DNA from: DASRDB01 sp035652815
Lineage (GTDB): Bacteria; Chloroflexota; Ktedonobacteria; Ktedonobacterales; Ktedonobacteraceae
NCBI GenBank assembly: GCA_035652815.1
Contig: DASRDB010000009.1
Coordinates: 186,001-250,000 of the forward strand
DNA: 64,000 nucleotides
Direction of reading: 5' to 3'
The notes beneath the pieces are model-generated. The model was not told the DNA's origin, did no database searches, and worked only from the letters and a program-made list of their open reading frames with translations. Of this stretch, positions 1-8,396 are shown piece after piece (the first letter of the stretch is position 1; every line of letters starts with the position of its first letter). Both the position numbers and the translations under genes were made by a program.

Positions 1-1177
1 CCACCAGATTGAAGAAGCTATCGAGCATGTGGCCGCGAAAAATATCGCCCGTCATATGCCTGGTCGGCGGCATGTACTTGATGGGATAGCCAGGAAAGAG
101 GTCGCGAATCAACTGCGCCGAGGCAATCTCGCGTAACAAATGATTGGGAGTATCGGGATTGATTTCGAAGGCGTGTCCCAATCCCATCTGCGCAGGGGGA
201 ATGCCCGCGACCTGCGCGAAGCGTTCGTTGATAAATTGCGAGGCCACCACCGTATGTTCCGCCTCAAGCGCGTCCGCTGTCGTCAGGTAGTTATCCTCGC
301 CCGTGTTAATGATGATGCCTGCGGCTGCATTGATGCGGCGCGAGAATAGCTGGTCGATCAGCGTGCGCTTCATGTTGATGTCGCGAAAAATAATGCCGTA
401 CAGCGCGTCGTTGAGCATCATGTCCAGCCGCTCCAACGCGCCCATCGCGGCAATTTCCGGCATGCACAGCCCGGAGCAATAGTTAGTCAGGCGCACATAC
501 CTCCCTACCTCGCGGCTGGTCTCGTCAAGCGCGGCGCGCATCAACTGAAAATTGGCCTGCGTGGCGTAGGTTCCCCCAAAGCCTTCCGTCGTCGGGCCAT
601 ACGGCACGTAATCGAGCAGGCTCTGTGCCGTCGAGCGAATGACCGCGATCACGTCCGCTCCCTGCCGCGCTGCGGCCTGCGCCTGCACAATGTCCTCGTA
701 AATATTGCCTGTCGCCACAATCACGTACAGCCAGGGCATCGGCGGGTTCCCCAATTCCTCAATCATCGCCTCCCGCTCGTCCCTCCGCCTGCGAATACGC
801 TCAACACCCAGCTTCACCTGTCGCTGTACTTCTCGCTGTACTTCGGCCTGCTCCTCCAAACTCCCCTCAGCCAGCGAAATATCTCCCCGTCCTATCGCCT
901 CTGCTGTCGCCTGTACCTCTAATCCATGCTGTATCATGGCCGCGACAAATGGCCGCAAAACACCGCCCGGCAGCAACGCCCTTGCACGCTCGACAACACG
1001 GTTGGGCAATGGCACCCCATCTTCGTCCACGCCATCGACCCCGATCAGGCGCAAAGTAGCCCGCTCGATTGCCACCGTCGTATGCTTACCAATGTAGTCA
1101 ATGATCGGCTCCACAATCTGGCGCGCGAGCGTTCTCGCTTCATCTACCAGCGCGGCATCAAGCTTGAGGTGGGGCAT
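1..1177 (-). CDS. kamD: Lysine 5,6-aminomutase alpha subunit, 5' part only
   Basis: Reading the minus strand from ATG at 1177 gives 392 open codons running off the window edge; the family is about 520 residues, so the C-terminus lies outside. The family block RSTAQSLLDYVPYGPTTEGF sits at residues 181-200, followed by GGTYATQ and later NTGEDNYLTT and RHMTGDIF. The enzyme, with a beta subunit, PLP and adenosylcobalamin, moves the terminal amino group of lysine in lysine fermentation. The start overlaps the end of the upstream hydrolase by 20 nt, and AGGAG lies about 10 nt before the ATG, so the two are probably co-transcribed. The beta subunit would be expected just beyond position 1; this cannot be seen. 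Identity is secure from the motif blocks. Confidence 0.9.
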   Translation of the reverse strand, partial: MPHLKLDAALVDEARTLARQIVEPIIDYIGKHTTVAIERATLRLIGVDGVDEDGVPLPNRVVERARALLPGGVLRPFVAAMIQHGLEVQATAEAIGRGDISLAEGSLEEQAEVQREVQRQVKLGVERIRRRRDEREAMIEELGNPPMPWLYVIVATGNIYEDIVQAQAAARQGADVIAVIRSTAQSLLDYVPYGPTTEGFGGTYATQANFQLMRAALDETSREVGRYVRLTNYCSGLCMPEIAAMGALERLDMMLNDALYGIIFRDINMKRTLIDQLFSRRINAAAGIIINTGEDNYLTTADALEAEHTVVASQFINERFAQVAGIPPAQMGLGHAFEINPDTPNHLLREIASAQLIRDLFPGYPIKYMPPTRHMTGDIFRGHMLDSFFNLV

Positions 1178-2048
1178 AGCTCAGAATCTCCTGCGCCAGT
1201 TCTCGCGGGCGCTGAAACGGAATATCGTGAACGGTATTCGCCATGCGCACAATCTGCACATCCGGTCGCATCTCCTGTATACGGGCCAGTCCCTGCTGTC
1301 GGTAAAGCGCAAATTGCTGCTCTGTTTCATTCGTGGGCTGCCGTTCCGCGACAATAATCTTGATCGGACAGCGCACCTGCTTATACAGATCAAAGGTTGG
1401 CTGATCCCACATGGCTCCGATGATTTGCAGGTGATTCTCATAATCCAGGCGCGGCGCTACTGTGTCGTCCTCGCGTAGCTGCACGATATGCAGAAGGCTA
1501 TCTTCCAGTTCCGGCGACCAGACCTCGTTTAATGGCCCGCGACGCGCATAAGAAAGGAACGCCTCGCGCGGTGTTCCGGCAAAGCGCGGTGGAGCAAGCG
1601 TCTCAATAGCCTTTTCGCGTGTCCACTCCGATCGGGCGGACAATTGGCCCACGCCGCCATCGACCAGCACTACTGAGGTAACATCATCTGGATAGGTTGC
1701 GGCGTATTCCAAAGCAACTGACGCGCCCCACGAATGTCCAACAACAACGGGATGCGCTATTCCCAATGCCTGCACTGCCGCTCCATCATCAGCGACAATC
1801 GTGGCGAAATCGTAGCCGCTTGTTGGTTTCTCGCTCTCGCCATGCCCGCGCTGGTCGAGCGCCGTTACCACATAGCCATGCTCGGCAAGCAGGGGCGCAA
1901 CGAAGTTCCAGATATGCACAGATGAGGCCAATCCATGAAGCAGCAAAATAGGCGGCAGGTTCTCATTTACCTGAGCCGCAGACCAACGGCGATAATGTAT
2001 CTGCAAGCCGTTCGCGGTCACAAAACCATCTACAGGTTGCGCAGGCAT
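1158..2048 (-). CDS. Alpha/beta hydrolase
   Basis: A 296-residue alpha/beta hydrolase. The N-terminal part has the oxyanion motif LLHGLASS, then DQRGHGES, the nucleophile elbow GHSWGAS, and a C-terminal His in NTVHDIPF. These are the normal catalytic landmarks of the fold, so it should be active; the substrate cannot be told. The start at 2048 is preferred over an in-frame upstream start at 2066 because AAAGGAG lies five bases before it. Its 3' end overlaps the aminomutase alpha gene by 20 nt, implying translational coupling, but no known lysine-pathway step requires such a hydrolase. Confidence 0.85.
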   Translation of the reverse strand: MPAQPVDGFVTANGLQIHYRRWSAAQVNENLPPILLLHGLASSVHIWNFVAPLLAEHGYVVTALDQRGHGESEKPTSGYDFATIVADDGAAVQALGIAHPVVVGHSWGASVALEYAATYPDDVTSVVLVDGGVGQLSARSEWTREKAIETLAPPRFAGTPREAFLSYARRGPLNEVWSPELEDSLLHIVQLREDDTVAPRLDYENHLQIIGAMWDQPTFDLYKQVRCPIKIIVAERQPTNETEQQFALYRQQGLARIQEMRPDVQIVRMANTVHDIPFQRPRELAQEILSYAPPQA

Positions 2049-2186
2049 AGTGGCTCCTTTTAACAATACTCAAAAGGGGTACCACCACCAGACGTTCCTG
2101 TGTTTCAACGCTGTTCGCCTGGCAGCGGCACCCCTTTATTTCATTTGGCTAACGAAAGAATCTAACAGAAATGAGACCGCCGCAAC

Positions 2187-2603
2187 CTATTCGTATTGCT
2201 GGTCTTCATCAGGCGCAAACTCGTCCTCCTCGGTATCCATATCGAAGTCCTCATCATCCTCGTCCATAAACTCCTTGTCGAAGTAGTCTGAGATCGAGTC
2301 CCTTCGAATCTGAATCCTCGACTGAATGGTCGGGAAAGGCTTCAACCCTTCAGGGGCTGCGGGACCATCCATCTGCGGTTCGTAGGCCGACATGCTTTCA
2401 CGTACCAGCACTTCCTCACCCCACGCCATCGACTCGAAGCCCAGGCGGCGCAAATCCATCACCATACCGGGCCACGTATCCTCAGCATCAATCGCCCACC
2501 AGTTACGTCCCTCAACATTAACAGGTCGAACACGCAAAGGTCGGTTATAATCGCCAATGTTAGCCAAAAACGTGACACGTTTCTTTTCGGCCTTTTTGTT
2601 CAC
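2187..2603 (-). CDS. Hypothetical protein with very acidic C-terminal tail
   Basis: A 138-residue protein that I do not recognise. The N-terminus is basic (MNKKAEKKR), followed by a mixed middle region with several Trp (RNWWAIDAEDTWPG). The last 27 residues are almost all Asp, Glu and Tyr/Phe, as in FMDEDDEDFDMDTEEDEF. It has no signal peptide or membrane segment and is likely cytosolic. The start is GTG with AAAGGA about 11 bases upstream. It stands alone; three related ATATCAC boxes lie 140-220 bp upstream. The acidic tail could mediate binding to basic proteins or nucleic-acid-binding partners, but that is inference only. Confidence 0.7.
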   Translation of the reverse strand: MNKKAEKKRVTFLANIGDYNRPLRVRPVNVEGRNWWAIDAEDTWPGMVMDLRRLGFESMAWGEEVLVRESMSAYEPQMDGPAAPEGLKPFPTIQSRIQIRRDSISDYFDKEFMDEDDEDFDMDTEEDEFAPDEDQQYE

Positions 2604-2739
2604 GGCTAGAACCGTCCTTTCTACAAGAAAACAACGCCTCCATTGCCCCCATCCTCCGATACCTACGAGAACATCCTCTCTTACAAGATTTATTCCTGCG
2701 TAGCCACCCGAAGAAGGAAATCAATGCTTATCCATTAAG

Positions 2740-2827
2740 ATATCACATGAACTTATCGTTTCGCTAGAGCTAGTAACAACTACGTAAATTCACGTGATAT
2801 GGATGTTGTCTATTCATATCACGTTGC
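2740..2827. promoter_or_regulatory. Three copies of an ATATCACRTGAA-like box
   Basis: ATATCACATGAA (2740-2751), its inverted near-copy TTCACGTGATAT (2789-2800) and a third partial copy ATATCACGTTGC (2816-2827) lie in the divergent space between the acidic-tail gene and the DeoR gene. The arrangement of inverted and direct copies looks like binding sites for a dimeric regulator. Which gene is controlled is unknown. Confidence 0.4.
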
Positions 2828-2875
2828 GAAGCGAACAAATTTACTCATGACTTGCCATTAAAATCTGCCTTCCGA

Positions 2876-2961
2876 TGTCATCCTGAGCGCAGCGAAGGAT
2901 CTGCGGCCTCGACATACGAATCATTCGGCGCGCGAGATCCTTCGCTGCGCTCAGGATGACA
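2876..2961. repeat. Family B hairpin repeat
   Basis: Perfect 27-bp inverted arms (2876-2902 and 2935-2961) built on TGTCATCCTGAGCGCAGCG, with a 32-nt centre. This is one of about eight copies of this repeat in the window, all intergenic. No coding capacity. Confidence 0.9.
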
Positions 2962-3033
2962 GGGGGAAGCGAAGGATGACAGGGGGAAGCGAAGGATGAC
3001 AGGGAGACAGGTAGGATGACAGGCGAGCGGGGC
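2954..3033. repeat. 20-bp tandem repeat, about four copies
   Basis: Units beginning GGATGACAGG start at 2954, 2974, 2994 and 3014. The first two are nearly identical, the last two diverged. The unit is derived from the right arm of the adjacent family B hairpin, so this looks like local slippage amplification of a repeat arm just upstream of the DeoR promoter. Confidence 0.85.
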
Positions 3034-3044
3034 TTTTTCATGAC

Positions 3045-3073
3045 TTGAAGAACGCGCTCATCCATGTTATCTT
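3045..3073 (+). promoter_or_regulatory. Promoter of the DeoR-type regulator, predicted leaderless
   Basis: TTGAAG at 3045-3050, a 17-bp spacer, and TATCTT at 3068-3073. The expected transcription start, 6-7 bases downstream, falls on the ATG at 3080, and no ribosome binding site precedes that ATG. Together this suggests a leaderless mRNA. Confidence 0.5.
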
Positions 3074-3079
3074 GTATCC

Positions 3080-3871
3080 ATGAATGAGAAGTCAAATAAC
3101 GATAGCCGGATGTTAGCCCAGGAGCGGCGGCAGCGCATCTTTGAGGAAATCGAGGCCAACGGGATTGCCTCTGTGCGCGACCTCGTGCAGCGTTTCGATG
3201 TCTCCACCATCACCATTATGCGCGACCTGCAAGAACTGGAGCAAGAGGGCCTGATTCGCCGCGTTCATGGCGGGGCCATCAGCGTGCGCGGAGCCAGTTA
3301 CGAGCCGCCTTTCCTCGCTCGCGAGTCTCAATATCTTTCAGAAAAACAGCGCATCGCTGCCAAAGCCGTCGAGCGCATCTCGGACGGGGATAGCCTGATC
3401 CTCGATGTCGGCACCACCACGCTGGAAATCGCCCGCGCCCTTAAAGGCAAGCGCAACCTGACCGTCATTGTCTCCAACCTGCGCGCCGCCCTCGAACTCG
3501 CTAACCAGACAGCCATTCAGGTCATCGTCGTTGGCGGCAAGCTGCGTTCCAGCGAACTCTCAATGGTTGGACACCTCGCCGAGGAGACGCTGCGCAGCTT
3601 CCAGGTGGATAAAGCCTTCATCGGCGTCGGTGGCATCACCCTCGAACACGGCCTGACCGAGTTCAACTTCGACGAGGCTGGCACCAAGCGCATCATGATC
3701 GAGCGAGCGCGGCAGCGTATCGTCGTCGCCGATCACACCAAATTCGGCAAAGTCATGCTCACCTCAGTCGCCCCACTTACCATCATCGATACCATCATCA
3801 CCAGCAGCGAGGCCGACAGCGAGATCATCACACGCATCCGCCAGTTAGGAGTCGAGGTCATTCTTGCGTAG
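3080..3871 (+). CDS. DeoR/GlpR-family transcriptional regulator
   Basis: A 263-residue regulator with an N-terminal winged helix (RQRIFEEIEANGIASVRDLV to GLIRRVHGG, about residues 17-66) and a C-terminal sugar-phosphate-sensing domain. The latter contains the family signatures DVGTTTLEIA, VVGGKLR, DKAFIGVGGI and VADHTKFG. Family members bind phosphorylated sugars or polyol phosphates and repress catabolic operons. Its 3' end overlaps the convergent glycerol kinase gene by 14 bp, which makes glycerol-3-phosphate a reasonable effector guess. The ATG at 3080 fits a leaderless promoter; an in-frame ATG ten codons later is the alternative. Confidence 0.9.
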   Translation: MNEKSNNDSRMLAQERRQRIFEEIEANGIASVRDLVQRFDVSTITIMRDLQELEQEGLIRRVHGGAISVRGASYEPPFLARESQYLSEKQRIAAKAVERISDGDSLILDVGTTTLEIARALKGKRNLTVIVSNLRAALELANQTAIQVIVVGGKLRSSELSMVGHLAEETLRSFQVDKAFIGVGGITLEHGLTEFNFDEAGTKRIMIERARQRIVVADHTKFGKVMLTSVAPLTIIDTIITSSEADSEIITRIRQLGVEVILA

Positions 3872-5342
3872 GCGTGGCCCAAGCTTTCGCCCGTTCAACT
3901 GCTCGTAACCATTGTTGGTACTGGGCATCTATCTTGTCACTGTCATGCGGCATATACCGCGCTGACTCGCTCCACAACGAAGCCAGTTCCGCCTGATCTT
4001 GCCATAAGCCAGCCCCTAGACCAGCCATAAATCCAACGCCCAGCGCCGTCGTCTCGCGTGTCGCGGAAACCCGCACCTCCACGCCTGAAATATCGGCCAG
4101 CGCCTGCATCAAAAACGCATTGTCCGAAGCGCCCCCATCCACCTTGATGCTGCTAATAGATTTACCCGTGTCCTGCGCCATCGCCTCCAGGACATCCCGC
4201 GTGCGATAGGCAATGCCCTCCAGCGTGGCCCGCACAATATGCGCCTTCGTTGTGCCGCGTGTCAGGCCAACTATTGTGCCTCGCGCATAGCTATCCCAAT
4301 AAGGCGCAGCAAGTCCTGCCAGTGCCGGAACAAAATACACCCCGCCGCTATCCGATACCGACATCGCCAGTTCATACGTCTCCGCCGCCTGTTGGATGAT
4401 GCCCAATCCATCGCGCAGCCATTGCACCGCCGCGCCCGCCACGTAGATACCGCCATCCAGCGCGTACTCAATCTTATCGTCAAGCGACCACGCTACCGTC
4501 GGCACCAATCCAAACCGCGAAGTTGGAAACGTCGTACCCGTGTTCATCAAAATAAACGCCCCGGTGCCATACGTCACCTTCACATCTCCAGGCGCGTAAC
4601 AGACCTGCCCAAAAAGCGCCGCCTGCTGGTCTACCAAAGCCCCTGTAATCGGTACTGCCGTACCAAATTTCTCAGATGCCACCATGCCATACGAAGAACA
4701 CGAAAGCCGGATTTCAGGCAAAATTGAGCGCGGGATTTCCAGCAATGCCAGCACATCTTCATCCCAATTGCGCGTTCCAGGATTATACAGCATGGTACGC
4801 GATGCAGTCGTCTCGTCGGTATAGTGCTGTCCTGTCAGCGACCAGAACAACCATGAATCGGTTGTCCCTGCCAGCACTTCTCCACGCCGCGCCATCTCCC
4901 TCGCGCCCGGCACGTTATCGAGCAGCCAACGCAGCTTTGTGGCTGAAAAATAGGGGTCTATCGGCAAACCTGTGCGCTCCGTAATCAGCTTGCCGCCCTC
5001 GCTCTGTGAAAGCGCATCGCAAAACGCATCAGTGCGCCTATCCTGCCAGCTAATCGCGTTATAGAGCGGCTCGCCCGTATCCTTACGCCACATCGTCACC
5101 GTCTCGCCCTGATTCGCCAGCCCCATCGCTACCACTTCCACACCTTCCGTTGAGAGTACGCGCCGCGCATTCTCCACCACGCTCCGCAACAAATCGCGTG
5201 GGTCTTGCTCAACCCAGCCTGAACGGGGATAGGTCAACGGTATCTCGCTCGACGCCTCGGCCAGCACCCGAGCCTTCACATCGAATAATATCGCCTTTGT
5301 CCGCGTCGTTCCCTGGTCAATCGCTAAAATAGCCGGTTGCAT
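3858..5342 (-). CDS. glpK: Glycerol kinase (FGGY family)
   Basis: A 494-residue FGGY kinase. Visible signatures are the N-terminal phosphate-binding loop AIDQGTTRTKA, SGWVEQDP, NAISWQDRRTD, the ATP-domain block VTYGTGAF, and the strongly glycerol-kinase-like GLTRGTTKAHIVRATLEGIA. It phosphorylates glycerol to glycerol-3-phosphate, which the G3P dehydrogenase gene of the same block would oxidise. The start at 5342 is chosen because GGAG lies six bases upstream; an ATG at 5357 is less well placed. It is the last gene of the glycerol block, separated from the permease by 183 bp containing a family B hairpin, so it may also have its own promoter. Another polyol kinase activity is possible but less likely. 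Confidence 0.9.
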   Translation of the reverse strand: MQPAILAIDQGTTRTKAILFDVKARVLAEASSEIPLTYPRSGWVEQDPRDLLRSVVENARRVLSTEGVEVVAMGLANQGETVTMWRKDTGEPLYNAISWQDRRTDAFCDALSQSEGGKLITERTGLPIDPYFSATKLRWLLDNVPGAREMARRGEVLAGTTDSWLFWSLTGQHYTDETTASRTMLYNPGTRNWDEDVLALLEIPRSILPEIRLSCSSYGMVASEKFGTAVPITGALVDQQAALFGQVCYAPGDVKVTYGTGAFILMNTGTTFPTSRFGLVPTVAWSLDDKIEYALDGGIYVAGAAVQWLRDGLGIIQQAAETYELAMSVSDSGGVYFVPALAGLAAPYWDSYARGTIVGLTRGTTKAHIVRATLEGIAYRTRDVLEAMAQDTGKSISSIKVDGGASDNAFLMQALADISGVEVRVSATRETTALGVGFMAGLGAGLWQDQAELASLWSESARYMPHDSDKIDAQYQQWLRAVERAKAWATPTQE

Positions 5343-5377
5343 GTTTGCTCCATTCATCGAGAAGAAAAACGCTCCCT

Positions 5378-5468
5378 CATGTCATGCTGAGCGCAGCGAA
5401 GCATCTGCGTGCGCCCGGCGATTCGCGCGTCGAGGCCTCAGATGCTTCGCTGCGCTCAGCATGACATG
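5378..5468. repeat. Family B hairpin repeat
   Basis: Perfect 30-bp inverted arms (5378-5407 and 5439-5468) of the CATGTCATGCTGAGCGCAGCG variant, between the permease and glycerol kinase genes. It could act as a processing or termination point within the operon, but there is no T-run. Confidence 0.9.
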
Positions 5469-5525
5469 TCAGGGTTGCCGACCCTGGTCCTTCATCATCA
5501 TCGCAATCCTAACAACATAAAATCG

Positions 5526-7055
5526 TTACGCAACCTCACCCGCATGTCCCGGCTCTGGCACTGTCTGAAGCGCCTTCGGACGAGTAAAAAACATCCAGGC
5601 AAAGTAGATCAGGCCCAGCGCGAACATGATGAGCGAGTAGAGCCAGGGCGCGGCAAACGACGAGTCGCGGAAGATCGAGAGTTCAAACAGCAGCCAGACC
5701 AGCGCGAGAATAATCACCGGCCATTCCCAGGCTCCCAGGCGAAAACCGTGCGTCTCCGGCAGCTTGCGTCGCGCATAGATATACAGGATCACCGTAGCAA
5801 GGTAGATGATCGCAGGCAAAAGCGTAGCCGCGCTGAACAGGCTGAACAGCGTGTTGCTCTGGCTGGGAACCGCTATGCCCAGGTAGGCAAACACCGCCAG
5901 CACCGCTTCAATCAGAATGCCGCACAGCAGGGTAGCCGCTACCGGAGTGCCTGTCTGCGGATTCACGCGCCCAAAAAGGCGATAGCCAGGAAAACGCTCG
6001 TCACGCGACATCGCCCAGGTCAGGCGCGAAGCTGTAATAAAGATGACCAGTCCACAGGCGAAAATCGAGAACGCCACAAACACCAGGAAGATGTCTCCCA
6101 CCACCTGTCCCAGCACTCCGGTCACGATATTCGCCACTGGAGTCGCCGAACCTGCCAACTGACCGAGGTCTTGCGAGGCCAGATTGAGAGCCATCAAAAA
6201 CACAAAGCCTACAATGCCGCTCAAAACAACCGCCGTCCACATGGCGTTCGGCACCACACGATGCGCCTCCGTCGTCTCCTCGGCCAGGTTTGCCGCCGCC
6301 TCAAAGCCTACGATGGTGAACGCACCCAGCAGGAACGCAAAAAGAAATGGTCCCGCCGAATTAAGGCCACCAAAAGTAAACCACTGGTTAAACGGCACAT
6401 TGAACACCGGCCCATTCGCTCCCGGCATACCCGTCGTAAACAGGTGGTCTCCATGCAGCAGCCCGCGAATAGCCCCGACAATGATAAGGAGCAGCGTCAA
6501 ACCAATAATGCCGATCAACTCGGTGGCGACCGCCGCGTTATTAATGCGCGTCGTCCAGAGCGTAGAGACGAGAATGAGGACCATCTGTATCAGGATTACA
6601 ATAGCCGTCGCCAGCCAGGCATTTTGCGGCGTTTCTGTGTAGCCAAACAGGCTCGGCAGCACCGTCTGCGCCACCGCATAGTCTACCGCGACCACGTCAA
6701 TAATCAGAAACACGAACGAAATCCAGCCGATCAGCCAGCCGACTTTGGGATTCGCCAGCCGCGACACCCATTGATAGGAGTAGCCCGCCAGGGGAATGCG
6801 CGAAGCTAGCGCCGCGAAAACCAGCGCCACAAATAACTGTCCCACAATCACCAGGGGCCACGTCCAGATACCCAGCGGGCCGCTAGAATTCAATATTGTG
6901 CCATAGGTCGTAAAAATGCCAGTCGTAATGCTTATGAATGAGAATCCGACGGCAAAAGAGGCGAAGCGTTTGATCTCACGCCGGAATTCTTGCCGGTAGC
7001 CATATTTTTTGACTACCTCATCGGCGTAATCATGCTGGTTCTCAGCGAGCGACAT
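5526..7055 (-). CDS. APC-superfamily amino acid/amine permease
   Basis: A 509-residue, very hydrophobic protein with about 12 predicted membrane helices, starting after a charged cytoplasmic N-terminus of about 30 residues. The pattern IKRFASFAVGFSFISITTG with SGPLGIWTW and AGYSYQWVSRLANP matches the amino acid-polyamine-organocation family, especially bacterial amine/amino acid permeases. AAAGGAA lies about nine bases before the ATG. It is embedded in the glycerol block, where a glycerol facilitator or G3P transporter would be expected, so its substrate may be a glycerol-linked amine or another compound. Substrate cannot be assigned. Confidence 0.85.
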   Translation of the reverse strand: MSLAENQHDYADEVVKKYGYRQEFRREIKRFASFAVGFSFISITTGIFTTYGTILNSSGPLGIWTWPLVIVGQLFVALVFAALASRIPLAGYSYQWVSRLANPKVGWLIGWISFVFLIIDVVAVDYAVAQTVLPSLFGYTETPQNAWLATAIVILIQMVLILVSTLWTTRINNAAVATELIGIIGLTLLLIIVGAIRGLLHGDHLFTTGMPGANGPVFNVPFNQWFTFGGLNSAGPFLFAFLLGAFTIVGFEAAANLAEETTEAHRVVPNAMWTAVVLSGIVGFVFLMALNLASQDLGQLAGSATPVANIVTGVLGQVVGDIFLVFVAFSIFACGLVIFITASRLTWAMSRDERFPGYRLFGRVNPQTGTPVAATLLCGILIEAVLAVFAYLGIAVPSQSNTLFSLFSAATLLPAIIYLATVILYIYARRKLPETHGFRLGAWEWPVIILALVWLLFELSIFRDSSFAAPWLYSLIMFALGLIYFAWMFFTRPKALQTVPEPGHAGEVA

Positions 7056-7092
7056 GATTCTGTTCCTTTCATAACACGCCAGTTTAGAAGGG

Positions 7093-7551
7093 TTACGATT
7101 GGTTGGGGGAGCTAAAGAGTTTTGCCACGTTTTCTGCGAATTGCTGGCTCAGTTTTTGCGAGGTGGAGCGCACGATGGCCTCGCCCAGGCTTGCCAGCCG
7201 CCCAAGCATCGTAATCTCCATCGCGTACTGTACAACCGTTTCGAGTGTACTCCGCGGCACAAGGTCGATGGTGACATGCGAGCGAAAGGCTCCGGCCATT
7301 GCCGTTGGCTCGCCCACCATTTCGCCTACCAGGTGTTCCGGCGGCTTTGCCTCCAATAGCGTACCTTGCGCCCGTGAGCGTATCGTCATAAACTGCACCT
7401 TAACCGAGAGTACCGCTTCGTAGTGCGTCTCATCCAGTTGTCGCGCTCCCTCGCAGCCCGGTATGACCTTACAAAGCTGCATCGGGTCCATCAACATGTT
7501 CCAGACCTCCTCTCGCGAGGCCGGAACACTAACTGCGCCGGTAATATTCAT
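7093..7551 (-). CDS. CoxG-like SRPBCC-family protein
   Basis: A 152-residue START/SRPBCC-fold protein of the carbon monoxide dehydrogenase subunit G type: N-terminal GAVSVPASREEVWNMLMDP, a central VIPGCEG and a C-terminal amphipathic helix. CoxG proteins recruit molybdenum hydroxylases to the membrane, but no cox genes are present here. Its ATG overlaps the TGA of the FAD oxidoreductase (ATGA), so the two are translationally coupled. In this context it may help tether the dehydrogenase complex to the membrane or bind a hydrophobic ligand; that is inference. Confidence 0.8.
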   Translation of the reverse strand: MNITGAVSVPASREEVWNMLMDPMQLCKVIPGCEGARQLDETHYEAVLSVKVQFMTIRSRAQGTLLEAKPPEHLVGEMVGEPTAMAGAFRSHVTIDLVPRSTLETVVQYAMEITMLGRLASLGEAIVRSTSQKLSQQFAENVAKLFSSPNQS

Positions 7552-8396
7552 CCCTGTCCTCCGTTCAGTATGCTAGCTACCTCCTTTCCCATACGCAGCG
7601 AATCGCTATGGTCAAGCGACGGCTTCACAACGGTACCAATAGCATAAATGCCGAAAATATTCGTCTGGTAATGCGCATCTACCACCAACGCGCCCTCTTC
7701 ATTCGTAGTCAACCCACTTCCGCGCAACCAGTGCGTATTCGCCATCATGTCTTTTCCATACACCAGCGCATCAGCCTCCAGCACCACCTGCTCCTCACCG
7801 CGCCTGATATATACGCGCTGCAAGCGAGGGAATCCCTCGATACGGACTAATTGCGTCTCAGGCGGCATCACCCGCATCACCTCTACCCCTACGCTCTCCA
7901 ATCGTTGTGCGGTGACATCCGTATAGCGGGAACGCCCATAAATCACCATACGCTTCCCAGGCAGATATCCACGCTTCAGCAGTTGATGCGCCAGCACAGG
8001 CGTCATGACGCCAGCCGGGCGCGAACCAGGGATCTGGTCATGTTCGCGTGGAATCTCCAGCCCGCCACAGGCAATCAAAATACGTCGCGCCCGTACCTCT
8101 CTCGTTCCCTGGCGTGAACGCACCAGCAAGACGTGTGGCTCTCGTGGCCCAAACGCAGGCAACAAGCCAACCGCCGTCGAGCCAAAACACGTAGTGACTT
8201 CCGCCGATATGGGTGAGGATTCGAGCAGTCCCCCAAATGCTTCAAAGCCGGGGGCCGACAAAGCATTCCGCAAAAATCCTCCCGGCGCGTCCTGGTAATC
8301 GAACAGGATAGCCCGCTCGCTTCTCAATCCAGCCTGAAATGCACTCAACACGCTCAGGCCCGCGCCCACAATTGCCAGGTCATACTGCTGCTCCAT
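7548..8396 (-). CDS. FAD/NAD(P)-binding oxidoreductase of the G3P dehydrogenase operon
   Basis: A 282-residue flavoprotein with an N-terminal dinucleotide fold (VGAGLSVLSAF, residues about 10-20) and a second nucleotide-binding region around GKRMVIYGRSRYTD. There is an ILIACGGLEIPRE block and a C-terminal FAD motif GIYAIGTVVKPSLDH. It is shorter than usual for two-domain disulfide reductases and lacks a redox CxxC. It starts directly after the stop codon of the G3P dehydrogenase with no gap. Similar small flavoproteins accompany Fe-S-containing G3P dehydrogenases in Firmicutes and Thermotogae, so it probably passes electrons from the dehydrogenase to NAD(P) or quinone. Confidence 0.85.
   Translation of the reverse strand: MEQQYDLAIVGAGLSVLSAFQAGLRSERAILFDYQDAPGGFLRNALSAPGFEAFGGLLESSPISAEVTTCFGSTAVGLLPAFGPREPHVLLVRSRQGTREVRARRILIACGGLEIPREHDQIPGSRPAGVMTPVLAHQLLKRGYLPGKRMVIYGRSRYTDVTAQRLESVGVEVMRVMPPETQLVRIEGFPRLQRVYIRRGEEQVVLEADALVYGKDMMANTHWLRGSGLTTNEEGALVVDAHYQTNIFGIYAIGTVVKPSLDHSDSLRMGKEVASILNGGQG

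Noticed and set aside
2954..3033. Short-period repeats as a possible CRISPR array
   Set aside because: Units abut without spacers, are 20 bp, and derive from a hairpin arm; no cas genes.
3858..5342. FGGY kinase as the missing xylulokinase of the xylose module
   Set aside because: Its signature blocks match glycerol kinase and it lies with G3P dehydrogenase, 40 kb from the xylose genes.
5409..6809. A 466-codon plus frame over the APC permease
   Set aside because: Extremely Arg/Gln/His-rich, typical of the complement of a membrane-protein gene.
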